A DNA stretch of 64,000 nucleotides from Clostridia bacterium (GTDB lineage Bacteria; Bacillota; Clostridia; TANB77; CAG-508), in the NCBI GenBank assembly GCA_900759015.1, contig CAAEUE010000014.1, positions 1 to 64,000 on the forward strand. Reading direction: 5' to 3'. Numbering within the stretch: position 1 is the first letter of the stretch; every line of letters starts with the position of its first letter. A program made the position numbers and the translations under genes. Positions 1 to 9,610 of this stretch are shown piece by piece. The notes under the pieces are model-generated. The model was not told where the DNA came from. It was given only the letters and a program-made list of their open reading frames with translations, and did not search any database.

Positions 1-149
1 CAAAATCCCGAAGGAACGTCCCCGAATCCCGAAGGAACGTCCCCAAATCCCGAAGGAACGTCCCCGAATCCCGAAGGAACGTCCCCAAATCCCGAAGGAA
101 CGTCCCCAAATCCCGAAGGAACATCTCCAAATCCCGAAGGAACGCTCCC
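1..149. repeat. 21-bp tandem repeat array (seven copies)
   Basis: Seven head-to-tail 21-bp units start at positions 3, 24, 45, 66, 87, 108 and 129. Each is A or G followed by AATCCCGAAGGAACGTCCCC; the first base runs A,G,A,G,A,A,A. The last two units carry substitutions (ACATCTCC, ACGCTCCC). There are no spacers. The unit is the complement-orientation form of the GGGACGTTCC intergenic element seen elsewhere in the window. It lies just beyond the 3' end of the minus-strand HD-GYP gene and may continue left of the window. Confidence 0.95.
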
Positions 150-165
150 AAAAATCCCTAAATTA

Positions 166-1104
166 CTAAACTTGTAATTTTTTTATTATTCTAATTTCTT
201 CATATAATTTGTCTACAATTTCTTTTCTGTTTAAATATGCTGTTTGATATTCATGATATATTTTATGAATATTTTCAAAATTTTCGCCTTCTTGCAATAG
301 CATTTCCATTCCTTCTTTATAATAATTCTTCTTTTTTTCGGAATGAGCTTTATCCATTTTTTCTTCATATTCTAAAATCTGTTCGATTCTTTTTATTTGA
401 TCTTTTAGATAGTCAACATATCCTGTAACACAACTAATTTCGTAGTAGGTATCATCAATTACAACTTTAAATAAGGCTTTTACAACTTTTTTATTAAGCT
501 TTCCGAGTTTTACACCTTGTGCTGCATTATCTAAAGCTGCAACTTTTACATTTGGTTCGGTATCTTTTATTAATTCTTTTAAAGTGTCTGATATATGAAT
601 ATGAGTCTTATATTGTCTTTTGGTAACTAGAGCATCATAATCATCTGCAACTTTTATAATTTGATCTTCATATGGAATTAAATTACCAACCAAACCTTCT
701 GGATATCCTGTACCGTCTAATGTTTCATGATGGTATTTTGGCCCTAATGCATATGGTCTTAATTTAATATCATCCATACACATTTTATACCCAATAAGAG
801 TATGTGTTTTCATGATATCAAATTCTTCTTCTGTTAACTTGTCAGGTTTTGTTAAAATTTTTGCAGGAATAAACATTTTTCCAATATCATGAAGATATGC
901 ACATATAGTACAATAAGCAGTGAAATTCTTATCGCAACGTAAATATTCGCATAACCTACATGTAATACTTGCAACGTTTTCACTATGAATTCTAGTAAAT
1001 GGATCTAAACTATCTAACATAGTTAATTGATATCTCATAGTGACATCTAAATTATATGATTTTAAAGTTGTTTTATCATAAAAATCAAATTTTTGTTCAA
1101 ACAT
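166..1104 (-). CDS. HD-GYP domain phosphohydrolase (paralog 1)
   Basis: This 312-residue protein carries an HD-GYP domain over roughly residues 15-170. The HD motif reads LHDIGK, followed by KP and H residues and then YHHETLDGTGYPEGL, the GYP signature. HD-GYP proteins are metal-dependent phosphodiesterases that usually hydrolyse cyclic di-GMP, so that is the probable reaction. No receiver, membrane or other sensor domain is fused. The N-terminal part is unusually rich in cysteine (CRLCEYLRCDKNF, CTIC). The C-terminal 100 residues are charged and probably helical. It is about half identical by eye to the neighbouring gene at 1266-2156 on the same strand, so the pair arose by tandem duplication. 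The start has AGGAG upstream on the minus strand. Confidence 0.85.
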   Translation of the reverse strand: MFEQKFDFYDKTTLKSYNLDVTMRYQLTMLDSLDPFTRIHSENVASITCRLCEYLRCDKNFTAYCTICAYLHDIGKMFIPAKILTKPDKLTEEEFDIMKTHTLIGYKMCMDDIKLRPYALGPKYHHETLDGTGYPEGLVGNLIPYEDQIIKVADDYDALVTKRQYKTHIHISDTLKELIKDTEPNVKVAALDNAAQGVKLGKLNKKVVKALFKVVIDDTYYEISCVTGYVDYLKDQIKRIEQILEYEEKMDKAHSEKKKNYYKEGMEMLLQEGENFENIHKIYHEYQTAYLNRKEIVDKLYEEIRIIKKLQV

Positions 1105-1265
1105 TTAATACTCCTCTTTTGTTAAAATTATTCGGTTTATATATACAGAAAAACTATGCCAAATTAGCTTGGCTTTGCATGTTGAATACATATACAAAAT
1201 ATAATATTTTGGTTGTAGCTTAAGTTCAAAGCCTACAGATATCAAATTAAAAATTGAACTGTGGC

Positions 1266-2156
1266 TTAAATTTTCAATTTTCTGATTTCTTTTAATTCTG
1301 CATTTAATTTATCTATTTGTGTTTCTTTGTCTACCAAAGCTTTTTTATATTCATCAAGGATGCCTTCAAAATTCTCTACAGTTTCACCTTTATCAAATAA
1401 CATTTTCATTCCTTCTAAATAATAATTTTTTTGCTTGTCAGAATTAGAAGAATTCATTTTATCAAAATATTTTTTTACTTGAGTTAATCTTTTTATATTA
1501 TCTTTTAAATAATCTAAATAATTAAAAGCACATGAAATTTCATAAATTGTATCGTCAATTACTACCTTTTTTAAAGCTTTGGTAGCAGGAATGTTATTTT
1601 TTCCATTATGTGCATTGTCGATTAATATTTTTAAAGTATCAATAATACCAACATGGGATTTGTATTGTCTTTTACTAACAATTGCATCAAATTCATCAGC
1701 AACTCTAATAATTTGTGCTTCTATTGGTATAGCATCTCCTTTTAAGCCTTCAGGGTAACCTGTACCATTTAATGCTTCATGATGGCATTTAGGACCAGCA
1801 GAATAAGGTCTTAAATTTACATCATTCATACACATTTTATAGCCAATAGTTGTATGAGTTTTCATGATTTCATATTCTTCATCTGTAAGTCTTGAAGGTT
1901 TTTGAAGAATAGATGGTGGAATAAACATTTTACCAATATCATGCAAATATGCACAAGTAGTACAGTAGGTAGTAAAATCTTTATTTAAATGTAAATAATC
2001 ACATATTCTACAAGTTATATTTGCTACGCCTTCAGAATGTTTTCTTGTAAAATTATCTAATGAATCTAACATTTTTAATTGATACCTAGCGGTTGAATCT
2101 AGATCATAAGATTTTAAGACAGTTTTATCATAAAAGTCAAATTTTTCTTTAATCAT
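1266..2156 (-). CDS. HD-GYP domain phosphohydrolase (paralog 2)
   Basis: This is the sister of the 166-1104 gene, 296 residues when started at the internal ATG. That ATG aligns with the paralog's start (M-I-K-E-K-F-D-F-Y-D-K) and has AAAGGAG about 7 nt upstream; an upstream ATG at 2207 lacks one. The HD motif LHDIGK and the GYP signature are present, but the conserved DGxGYP aspartate is asparagine here (NGTGYP), and the preceding motif is CHHEA. A putative cyclic di-GMP phosphodiesterase; the N substitution may alter metal binding or activity. The Cys cluster of paralog 1 is partly kept (CRICDYL, CTTC). It is divergent from smc. Confidence 0.83.
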   Translation of the reverse strand: MIKEKFDFYDKTVLKSYDLDSTARYQLKMLDSLDNFTRKHSEGVANITCRICDYLHLNKDFTTYCTTCAYLHDIGKMFIPPSILQKPSRLTDEEYEIMKTHTTIGYKMCMNDVNLRPYSAGPKCHHEALNGTGYPEGLKGDAIPIEAQIIRVADEFDAIVSKRQYKSHVGIIDTLKILIDNAHNGKNNIPATKALKKVVIDDTIYEISCAFNYLDYLKDNIKRLTQVKKYFDKMNSSNSDKQKNYYLEGMKMLFDKGETVENFEGILDEYKKALVDKETQIDKLNAELKEIRKLKI

Positions 2157-2257
2157 TTTAAAACTCCTTTGTAAATAGTATAACTTTTTGTTATGTAAAT
2201 AATTCAATATTTTTCAAAAGTATAATATCATTAAATGAAATAAAGTTCAATATATTG

Positions 2258-2286
2258 TTGATTTATATCGATTTTTAATATATTAT
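2258..2286 (+). promoter_or_regulatory. Predicted sigma-A promoter of smc
   Basis: A -35 box TTGATT (2258-2263) and a -10 box TATTAT (2281-2286) are separated by 17 nt, 34 nt ahead of the smc ATG. Confidence 0.6.
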
Positions 2287-2319
2287 AAAGAAGTACAAAA
2301 AGATAAAAAGGTGATTATA

Positions 2320-5300
2320 ATGTATTTAAAAAGATTAGAGTTACAAGGATTTAAATCCTTTGCAGATAAAACAGTTTTAGAATTTATGCCAGGAATTACA
2401 ACAGTTATAGGACCAAATGGTTCTGGTAAAAGTAATATATCTGATGCAATTCGTTGGGTATTAGGTGAACAAAGTATAAAATCATTAAGAGGTGCTAAAT
2501 CAGAAGATATAATTTTTGCGGGAACACAAAACAGAAAATCTTTAGGGTTTGCTGAAGCATCTTTAGTTTTTAATAATGATGATGGTAAATTACCAATAGA
2601 ATATGCAGAAGTTACAGTAACAAGAAGAATATATAGAACCGGTGAGACAGGTTATTTTATAAACAAAACTCCTTGTAGATTAAAAGATATTCTAGAATTA
2701 TTTATGGATACTGGTATTGGTAAAGATGGATATTCAATTATAGGTCAAGGGAAAATAGACGAAATTTTAAGTAATAAATCAGAAGATAGAAGACATATTT
2801 TTGAAGAAGCTGCAGGAATTGTAAAATATCGTAGTAGAAAAGAAGACTCAGAAAAGAAATTAGAAAGAGCTAAATTAAATTTATTAAGAATTAATGATAT
2901 CTTATCAGAAATAGAAAATAACATGGAACCTTTAAAAATTCAGTCAGAGAAGGCTAAAAAGTTTTTAAGCTTAAGAGAAGAATTAAAGGGAATAGAAGTA
3001 GGATTATTCTTATATAATATCGATTTATATAAAGAAAGATTAGAAAAGATAACTGCTGATGAAGATATTATGAATTCAACTTATGAAAATGAACAAAAAA
3101 GCCAAGAAGAAAAGAATGAAAAAAAGAACAAATTAAAAGTAGAGATAAATAATTTAATAGAAGAAATAGAATCAATGCAAAATATTGGTTTCGAAAGTTC
3201 TAATCAAATAGAAAAAATAAATTCTAATATAAATGTATCAGAAGAAAGAATTAATAATATACAAGAAAATAATAAAAGATATGAAACAGAAATTGCAGAG
3301 ATAAATGAGAAGATAATAGAGTTAGAAGAAGAAAAGAAACAAAAAATAGCTAAAAAAGAAAATCTATTTAATAATAAAGAAAAATTCGAAAAAGAATTAA
3401 AAGAAAAGGAAGAAGAATTAAACAAATTAACTGCAAAATTATCTGATAAGCAATTAGAAATAGAAAAGAAAAAGAAGATAATTGAGGAAAATACAGATAG
3501 AAAATACGAAGTACAAAATGATATAAACACACAAGATGTAACTACAGATTCTGTAGAAAAAAATATAAAAGCTAAAACAGAAGAATTAGAACTTACAATT
3601 TCCGAATTAGATCAGTCAAGATTGAAAAAGAGTGAGATTGAGCAAAACTTTATAGAGATAGAATCAAAAAGAAATAAATTAAAAAATGATTTAAGTGAGA
3701 TAGAGAATAAAAAAATAGAGGCTGACAATAAAATAAAGAGTTTTGAAACAGAAATTAATACTCTAGGTCAAGAAATAAGAATAAAAGAATCCAGACTAAA
3801 ATTTCTAGAAGAAACCGAAAAAGAAAAAGAAGGTTATACAAAAAGTGTTAAATCATTACTTAAATCAGCAGATATGAATCCAGAACTTAAAAAAGGATTA
3901 CATGATGTTGTAGCAAATCTATTAAATGTAAAAAAAGAATATGAAGTCGCAATAGAAATGTCACTAGGAGCAAGTCTTCAAAATGTAGTTACAGAAACAG
4001 AACAAGAAGCTAAAAAATTAATAGAATATTTAAGAAAAAATAATTTAGGAAGAGTAACTTTTTTACCTATTTCAGCTGTTAAGGGTAAAAAATTAGACAG
4101 GGCTAATTTAAATATTAAGGGTGTAATTGGTATTGCTTCTGATTTAGTACAATATGATAAAAAATATGATGGAATATTTAACAATTTACTAGGAAGAACA
4201 GTTATTGTTGATGATATGGAGGCTGGAATTGCTGTCGCTAAAAAGAATAATTATGCATTTAGAGTTGTAACATTAAAAGGTGATATAATTAATTCTTCTG
4301 GTGCAATGACAGGTGGTTCAGTACAAACTAAAACTGTAAATATTTTAGGAAGAAGTAGAGAAATAGAGGACTTAAAAGAGGAATTAAACAAATTAAATTC
4401 AAAATTAAAAAATAAAGAAAAAGAGAAAGAAGAATATTTAGATAGCATAGAAGAATTATTAGAGACAATAGAACACTTAGAAAGTAATTTACAAGAAATA
4501 GATATAGAATATGCAACACAAAAACAAAAAGTGGAATTAATTTCTGAAAATGTAGATAAATTAACAATTAGAATGGATAAAACAAAACAAGAAATAGAAA
4601 ATCTAAATAATCAGAAAAAAGATATTGCAGAAAATAAGGAAAAATTAATAGAAGATTTAGCAAATCTAGAAAAAGAAATACAAACTTTAAATTTAGAAGT
4701 AGAGGAATTTGTTAAATTAAATAAAGATGATCAAACATATATAGATAATTTAAATATGGATATAACGAATTTAAAAATATCTGTATCATCTTTTGAAGAA
4801 AGCGAAATGTCAATAGATGAAATGACAGAAAGAATTAATACTGATATCGAAAATAATAAAAATAGTATTAAAGCTAAAAACGAACAAATAGAGCAAAATA
4901 AACTGGAAGAAGAAAATTTAAGAGCACAAATAGAAGAATTTAAAGCAAAAATTATCGAGATAAAAGAAAACGTTAAAAATAGTGGTTCAAAAATAGAAGA
5001 ATTAAAGAAAAATAAAAATGAAAAGAACACAGAATTAGAAAAAATAGAAAAAGAAATAGAAGAACAATTTGGAAGATTGCAAGATTTAAAAGAGCAATTA
5101 GTAAAAATTGATTTAAAGAAAAATAAAACCTCTCAAGACCTAGAAGATGTAATTAATAGAATGTGGGAAGAGTATGAATTAACACCAAATAATGCAGAAG
5201 GATTTGTAAAAACAACAGATCCTGCTAAAACACAAAAAGAAGTTAATTATTTAAGAAATCAAATAAGAGATTTAGGAAGTATAAATATTGATTCTATTAA

Positions 5301-5865
5301 AGAATATCAAACATTAAAAGAAAGATATGACTTTATGTGTGAGCAAAGGCTAGACTTAGAGAACTCTATGGCAAAGCTTAGAAATGTTATTTCAGAAATG
5401 ATAACTATTATGAAAGCACAATTTAAAGAGAAATTTAAACTTATTAATAAAAACTTTGATGAGGTATTTAAAGAATTATTCGGTGGTGGAAAAGCAGAAT
5501 TAATTTTAGAAAATGAGGACGATGTTTTAAACTGCGGAATAGATATTAGGGTACAACCACCAGGAAAGAAACTTCAAAATATGACGTTATTATCTGGAGG
5601 AGAAAAGGCATTTACAGCTATTGCAATATTATTTGCAATATTAAAAATAAATCCTGCACCATTCTGTGTATTAGATGAAATTGAAGCTGCACTAGATGAT
5701 GTTAATGTTAACAGATATGCAGAATACTTAAAGAAATTTTCAAAAGATACACAATTCTTAGTAATTACACATAGAAAAGGTACTATGGAAGCTGCAGATA
5801 CAGTATATGGAATAACAATGGAAGAAAACGGAATTAGTAAACTTCTTTCTATGAAATTAAAATAG
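2320..5865 (+). CDS. smc: Chromosome segregation SMC ATPase
   Basis: SMC is the ATPase core of the condensin-like complex that organises and segregates the chromosome with ScpA and ScpB. The protein of about 1181 residues has the full family architecture. Walker A (GPNGSGKS) lies at about residues 31-38. Two long Lys/Glu-rich coiled coils flank a hinge around residues 510-670, with glycine-rich segments such as SGAMTGGS near its end. The C-terminal head carries the signature LSGGEKA and Walker B CVLDEIEAALDD. ATG 2320 is chosen over GTG 2311 because the AAAAAGGTGAT binding site overlaps the upstream GTG. No partner gene (scpA, scpB, rnc or ftsY) is adjacent. A terminator follows, so it appears to be monocistronic. 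Confidence 0.97.
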   Translation: MYLKRLELQGFKSFADKTVLEFMPGITTVIGPNGSGKSNISDAIRWVLGEQSIKSLRGAKSEDIIFAGTQNRKSLGFAEASLVFNNDDGKLPIEYAEVTVTRRIYRTGETGYFINKTPCRLKDILELFMDTGIGKDGYSIIGQGKIDEILSNKSEDRRHIFEEAAGIVKYRSRKEDSEKKLERAKLNLLRINDILSEIENNMEPLKIQSEKAKKFLSLREELKGIEVGLFLYNIDLYKERLEKITADEDIMNSTYENEQKSQEEKNEKKNKLKVEINNLIEEIESMQNIGFESSNQIEKINSNINVSEERINNIQENNKRYETEIAEINEKIIELEEEKKQKIAKKENLFNNKEKFEKELKEKEEELNKLTAKLSDKQLEIEKKKKIIEENTDRKYEVQNDINTQDVTTDSVEKNIKAKTEELELTISELDQSRLKKSEIEQNFIEIESKRNKLKNDLSEIENKKIEADNKIKSFETEINTLGQEIRIKESRLKFLEETEKEKEGYTKSVKSLLKSADMNPELKKGLHDVVANLLNVKKEYEVAIEMSLGASLQNVVTETEQEAKKLIEYLRKNNLGRVTFLPISAVKGKKLDRANLNIKGVIGIASDLVQYDKKYDGIFNNLLGRTVIVDDMEAGIAVAKKNNYAFRVVTLKGDIINSSGAMTGGSVQTKTVNILGRSREIEDLKEELNKLNSKLKNKEKEKEEYLDSIEELLETIEHLESNLQEIDIEYATQKQKVELISENVDKLTIRMDKTKQEIENLNNQKKDIAENKEKLIEDLANLEKEIQTLNLEVEEFVKLNKDDQTYIDNLNMDITNLKISVSSFEESEMSIDEMTERINTDIENNKNSIKAKNEQIEQNKLEEENLRAQIEEFKAKIIEIKENVKNSGSKIEELKKNKNEKNTELEKIEKEIEEQFGRLQDLKEQLVKIDLKKNKTSQDLEDVINRMWEEYELTPNNAEGFVKTTDPAKTQKEVNYLRNQIRDLGSINIDSIKEYQTLKERYDFMCEQRLDLENSMAKLRNVISEMITIMKAQFKEKFKLINKNFDEVFKELFGGGKAELILENEDDVLNCGIDIRVQPPGKKLQNMTLLSGGEKAFTAIAILFAILKINPAPFCVLDEIEAALDDVNVNRYAEYLKKFSKDTQFLVITHRKGTMEAADTVYGITMEENGISKLLSMKLK

Positions 5866-5873
5866 TGATATGT

Positions 5874-5906
5874 AAAAATCTTTCCTTATCAAAGGAGAGA
5901 TTTTTT
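5874..5906 (+). terminator. Rho-independent terminator after smc
   Basis: The stem AAATCTTTCCTT / AAGGAGAGATTT has a four-base loop and is followed by TTTTTT. Confidence 0.8.
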
Positions 5907-5997
5907 GAAGTTATAAGAAAAAAGTTTTTATTTCATATTGAAAAAATATATATCAATGATAAAATATAAGAATATATGTAATTCAAAGGAGAAAAAT

Positions 5998-8703
5998 ATG
6001 CCAGATAATAACGCATTAGTTGAAAAAAGTAAAGGAAAAAACGGTTTAAGAAAAATACTAAATAATTTGACTGAGTTCGTGAAATCAAGGATAAATAAGG
6101 ATTATATCTTAACAGATAATTCACCAGATTTTTTAAGAAAAAATAGAAATTTAATACTAAAAACAATTAAAAAAAATCCATATTATTTAGATAAAGTTGA
6201 TGAAGGCTTGTTAATGGAAGAATTAATGCAAACAGAATTACCAACTGATGGAATAATTGATACAGCATTTAAAAATATGTATAAGTTAAATAAAGATAGT
6301 ATAGGATTATTAAAAGGAAATAAGGCAAAAAATGTAATAATGCAGTATATAAATTTGAAAAATACTTCGTTAGATAATATTTCATCAGCATTAGAATGTT
6401 TAGATAAAGATGTATTTTCGGATACAGAATTTAAAGAAAAATTATTTGATACAGCCTTAAAAAGAGGTTGGTGTATAAGGCAAAATTCACCAGAACATTT
6501 AAGACATGAACCTAAATTAGCCGAAAATTATTATATAAAATTATTAGAGAATAATGGAATAATAACAAATGAGCAAAGTATTTTAGATGCTACATTAATA
6601 AATAATACAGACTTTGTACAAAAATATATAAAATTATTATCATCAAAAGGCATTACTAATGATGAAATTTTAAAAACGTTAATGTATAATAAAGAGTGTG
6701 CTAATGCTTTAAAAAATAATGCTGAGGTATTTAAATTAGTTTTTGAGCAAGTGACACCAACAAATTTAGAAGAATTTTTTAATACTCTATATAAGGATAA
6801 AAAAGAATTAGACGAATTTTTGGCAAATGACAATAATTTTCAAGGAAAATTATCAAGATTAAGTAAATTGTATAATAGAGATAATGAAATTCTAAAAACA
6901 CTGGATCCAAGGTTACTTGGCGAAAAATATGCTAATATACCACCATATAAGATGCAGATAATTGGTACAGATAAGCAAGTACAAAAACAGATACTAAGCT
7001 TAACAGATTATCAATATATGTTGTATAGCAAAATGGTTCAGTGTGTAGCGCAAAAAACAGATAGATGGAACAGATTTGATAGTTGCATACTTGATAATTT
7101 AGCAGATGGATATTATGAGGATTTAATTGATGATTTATATGAACAAGCTAATCAAGGAAATAAGATTAATGCTGAAGACATAGAAGTATTAACATTTTTA
7201 TGTTCAAAATCATGTCATAATAAATCAGCTTTTAAAGAATATGCTGATACTTTAAGGAATAACGGAACAGATGAATCAACAATAAAACAAGAGGAGATTG
7301 CATATTCAGACAATGTCTTTAATATTAAAAATAAAAAAGAATTGGAGCATTATGAAGATATTAAAGAAGTAGTATGTGATACTGTATTAACAGATCCTAG
7401 TTTAGCCGATATGCAATTAACGTCTGCTGTAAGTAACTATATAGGAAAATTTGAGCAATTATCAGAGTTAGATAGAATAAAATTAGCTTTATTAGAGAAA
7501 TATTATAATATGGATTTAAATGAAGCAGCAGATATTGTTAAAAATTTTTCAGGTGATATAGAGAATGTTCGTACTGATAATGAGGAACAAACAAATATAA
7601 TGGAACAGCTTAAGGCCGTTAAAAATATTTTTGAAAGCAATGATATTGCCACATTACAGCAAGTTGCAGGATTAGATACTTTAGTAAAGACTGATTTAGC
7701 AGTAAGCACATATTTAATCGAACAATCTAAAGAAATGTTTGAAAGAATTTATGAAGAGAGATTATATACACCTAAAGAAAATGAAAAAATAGGGCTTACT
7801 AGTTACAATGAAAAAGACATCGATGTATTTGAGGCTAATACTGATTTTGCAATGATTGTAAAAACAATTGCACCTAGATTTGAAGAAGATACCAAAGAAA
7901 AATGGAATTCTTTAAGAAGTCAAGTAACTGAAAATAACGATTTAAGATATAAGACGTGTACATCATATATGACACCGGAAAATATTTTGAAAAATGAAGA
8001 AGATGTTATATTGGCATTTTCAGAAGGATTAAAAGGTTGTTCATTCGAAGCTATGTATCCAAAAGATGCTCATACATCATTTTATGGAGATGGATTATAT
8101 ACAGAAAAATATAGTAACAGTTCTTTTGTAATGCCAGAGACTCTAGAAATGAATACTGATGAGAACTATAATGAACTTGTAATAAATACATTAAAACTAG
8201 ATGAAGATAGTAAAATGACCAAATTGCAACCTGATTATGTAGTATATATAAAAAAGAAAACAGATATAAAAATTGACGATTTAGAAAGTGATGAAGTTTG
8301 GTTAAAAACAAAAAAAGTTGCAAGCGATTTTGGTATACCTATAGTAATATTGGATAAAGAAAAAATAAGAGAAAATGAAAAAGAGAAGATTTCGACTATG
8401 TCAGAAAGCTTAAAAGGTAGAAGGCCAAGTAGCAAAGAAATTGTTAAATTTGTTAGTAAAGCTGAACATTATAAATCTAGATATAATACAGATGATGTGA
8501 TTTTAGAACATGCTCCCGAAGATAAACTAGCATTTTTTAAAAAGTATGCAAAGAAAAAGGAAGAAGAAGAAAAAGATGAAAGAGCAGTGCCAAATGTAAA
8601 AAGTATAGATGTCGAAAAAATTACCAAACAAAACAGACAAAATGTTTTAAGAAAACAAAAAGAATTGGCAGAAAGAAAAATTATTACAGGTGATGAAAGA
8701 TGA
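5998..8703 (+). CDS. Large protein of unknown function (901 aa)
   Basis: I do not recognise this family. The start is ATG 5998 with AAAGGAG upstream; a TTG 60 nt earlier lacks a site. The protein is soluble, with no signal peptide or membrane segment, and is Asn/Lys/Glu-rich and mostly helical. The N-terminal third has at least two related segments, NSPDFLRKNRNLILKTI near residue 40 and NSPEHLRHEPKLAENYY near residue 160. They resemble the short helical repeats of the DUF4116 type, but this is only by eye. Around residues 690-830 lies a distinct, probably alpha/beta region (segments such as TSFYGDGLYTEKYS and QPDYVVYIKKKTD, then DFGIPIVILDKEKI). The tail is highly charged. Its stop overlaps the start of a 44-codon ORF, so the two are probably co-translated. 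It lies between terminators as its own unit. Confidence 0.85.
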   Translation: MPDNNALVEKSKGKNGLRKILNNLTEFVKSRINKDYILTDNSPDFLRKNRNLILKTIKKNPYYLDKVDEGLLMEELMQTELPTDGIIDTAFKNMYKLNKDSIGLLKGNKAKNVIMQYINLKNTSLDNISSALECLDKDVFSDTEFKEKLFDTALKRGWCIRQNSPEHLRHEPKLAENYYIKLLENNGIITNEQSILDATLINNTDFVQKYIKLLSSKGITNDEILKTLMYNKECANALKNNAEVFKLVFEQVTPTNLEEFFNTLYKDKKELDEFLANDNNFQGKLSRLSKLYNRDNEILKTLDPRLLGEKYANIPPYKMQIIGTDKQVQKQILSLTDYQYMLYSKMVQCVAQKTDRWNRFDSCILDNLADGYYEDLIDDLYEQANQGNKINAEDIEVLTFLCSKSCHNKSAFKEYADTLRNNGTDESTIKQEEIAYSDNVFNIKNKKELEHYEDIKEVVCDTVLTDPSLADMQLTSAVSNYIGKFEQLSELDRIKLALLEKYYNMDLNEAADIVKNFSGDIENVRTDNEEQTNIMEQLKAVKNIFESNDIATLQQVAGLDTLVKTDLAVSTYLIEQSKEMFERIYEERLYTPKENEKIGLTSYNEKDIDVFEANTDFAMIVKTIAPRFEEDTKEKWNSLRSQVTENNDLRYKTCTSYMTPENILKNEEDVILAFSEGLKGCSFEAMYPKDAHTSFYGDGLYTEKYSNSSFVMPETLEMNTDENYNELVINTLKLDEDSKMTKLQPDYVVYIKKKTDIKIDDLESDEVWLKTKKVASDFGIPIVILDKEKIRENEKEKISTMSESLKGRRPSSKEIVKFVSKAEHYKSRYNTDDVILEHAPEDKLAFFKKYAKKKEEEEKDERAVPNVKSIDVEKITKQNRQNVLRKQKELAERKIITGDER

Positions 8704-8834
8704 AAAAACTAAAAAATAATAAAATTATTGATTTAAAAAGTAAAAATGAGTATGAGAAAAATCTTGAATTAGGCAAAATATCTAAAAAGATTAATGCGAT
8801 TTTTTTAGCAAGAAAAAATAAAAAGAATAATTAA
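8700..8834 (+). CDS. Small basic protein of unknown function (44 aa)
   Basis: This short ORF starts at an ATG overlapping the upstream stop (ATGA), a typical translational-coupling arrangement. The product of 44 residues is very Lys/Asn-rich (begins MKKLKNNKIIDLKSKNEYEK) and has no membrane segment. A terminator follows immediately, so it is the last cistron of the unit. The overlap is the main support; the strongly biased composition means it could be a chance ORF. Confidence 0.5.
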   Translation: MKKLKNNKIIDLKSKNEYEKNLELGKISKKINAIFLARKNKKNN

Positions 8835-8844
8835 TATAGTTTGT

Positions 8845-8877
8845 GAGCAGTTAATATATTATAACTGCTCGATTTTT
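8845..8877. terminator. Bidirectional terminator
   Basis: Stem GAGCAGTTA / TAACTGCTC followed by a T-rich run on the plus strand. It lies between the convergent 44-codon ORF and the ytaF-like gene. Confidence 0.75.
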
Positions 8878-8878
8878 A

Positions 8879-9502
8879 TTATAAAAATAATCTTAGCACC
8901 CCAATAACTATTAATAAAATCCCAGATATTATATTCCATTTTTTTAAGGATGTGTTGAACAACACAATTCGCTTACCAAGAATAATTCCTGCATTAAGAA
9001 AAATAAATTGAAAAAGAGGAACTAGTATAGGAAATAGTAAACTATATATTCCAAATGATGAACTTGTAATACCAACACAAATAGAATCTAAAGAAAGTGC
9101 AAGTGCTAGGTATAATGCTTCGTTTTTTTCAATTACTTTTGAGTTGTTTAAATCAGAGGAAATTGGATTTCGAATAATTTGTATTGTTATACCTAAAGAT
9201 TTTAGAAATATCTTATGACTTTTATATTCTTTTTTTTCATTAGTATTTATTGCTTCATATATAATTAAAAATCCCATGAAGACTAGAAGAATTACACTAA
9301 TAATTTTTATTACATTAGCAGGAAGGATAGAAATTAGGAAATATCCAAACGCAACAGAAATACCTACAAAAAGCAAAGAAACAAAAAACAAAATAAATTT
9401 TGCAGGAGTAGATAGTGATGTTTTCCTAAGTCCATATGTAATTCCAATTCCAAATGAATCAATACTAACAGATAAAGCAAGCAAGATAATAGTAATTATC
9501 AT
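8879..9502 (-). CDS. ytaF: YtaF/MntP-family membrane protein
   Basis: This polytopic membrane protein of 207 residues has six predicted transmembrane segments in two halves of three. Each half carries the family's acidic motif (LALSVSIDSFGIGITYG near the N-terminus and LALALSLDSICVGIT in the second half). This is the MntP (manganese efflux) fold. The hydrophilic linker DLNNSKVIEKNEA resembles an EF-hand-like loop and is typical of the sporulation-associated YtaF branch rather than MntP itself. The substrate is not established. Two adjacent ATGs occur; the second (9502) has better spacing from GAGGTG. It is divergent from a Ca2+-type P-ATPase. Confidence 0.8.
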   Translation of the reverse strand: MIITIILLALSVSIDSFGIGITYGLRKTSLSTPAKFILFFVSLLFVGISVAFGYFLISILPANVIKIISVILLVFMGFLIIYEAINTNEKKEYKSHKIFLKSLGITIQIIRNPISSDLNNSKVIEKNEALYLALALSLDSICVGITSSSFGIYSLLFPILVPLFQFIFLNAGIILGKRIVLFNTSLKKWNIISGILLIVIGVLRLFL

Positions 9503-9610
9503 CATATCACCTCTATATATAATATGTAAACTAAAAAAATAAGTGAAATTTAGGAATAAAAAAATAGTATAAGCATATAAATTAATAAACTATACAAAGG
9601 AGAGATTTAT

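Noticed and set aside
1..149. CRISPR array
   Set aside because: Repeats are contiguous with no spacers and no cas genes; this is a simple tandem array.
4328..4567. Hydrophobic minus-strand ORFs within smc
   Set aside because: Antisense of Lys/Glu-rich coiled coil reads as Phe/Leu/Ser-rich frames; a composition artefact.
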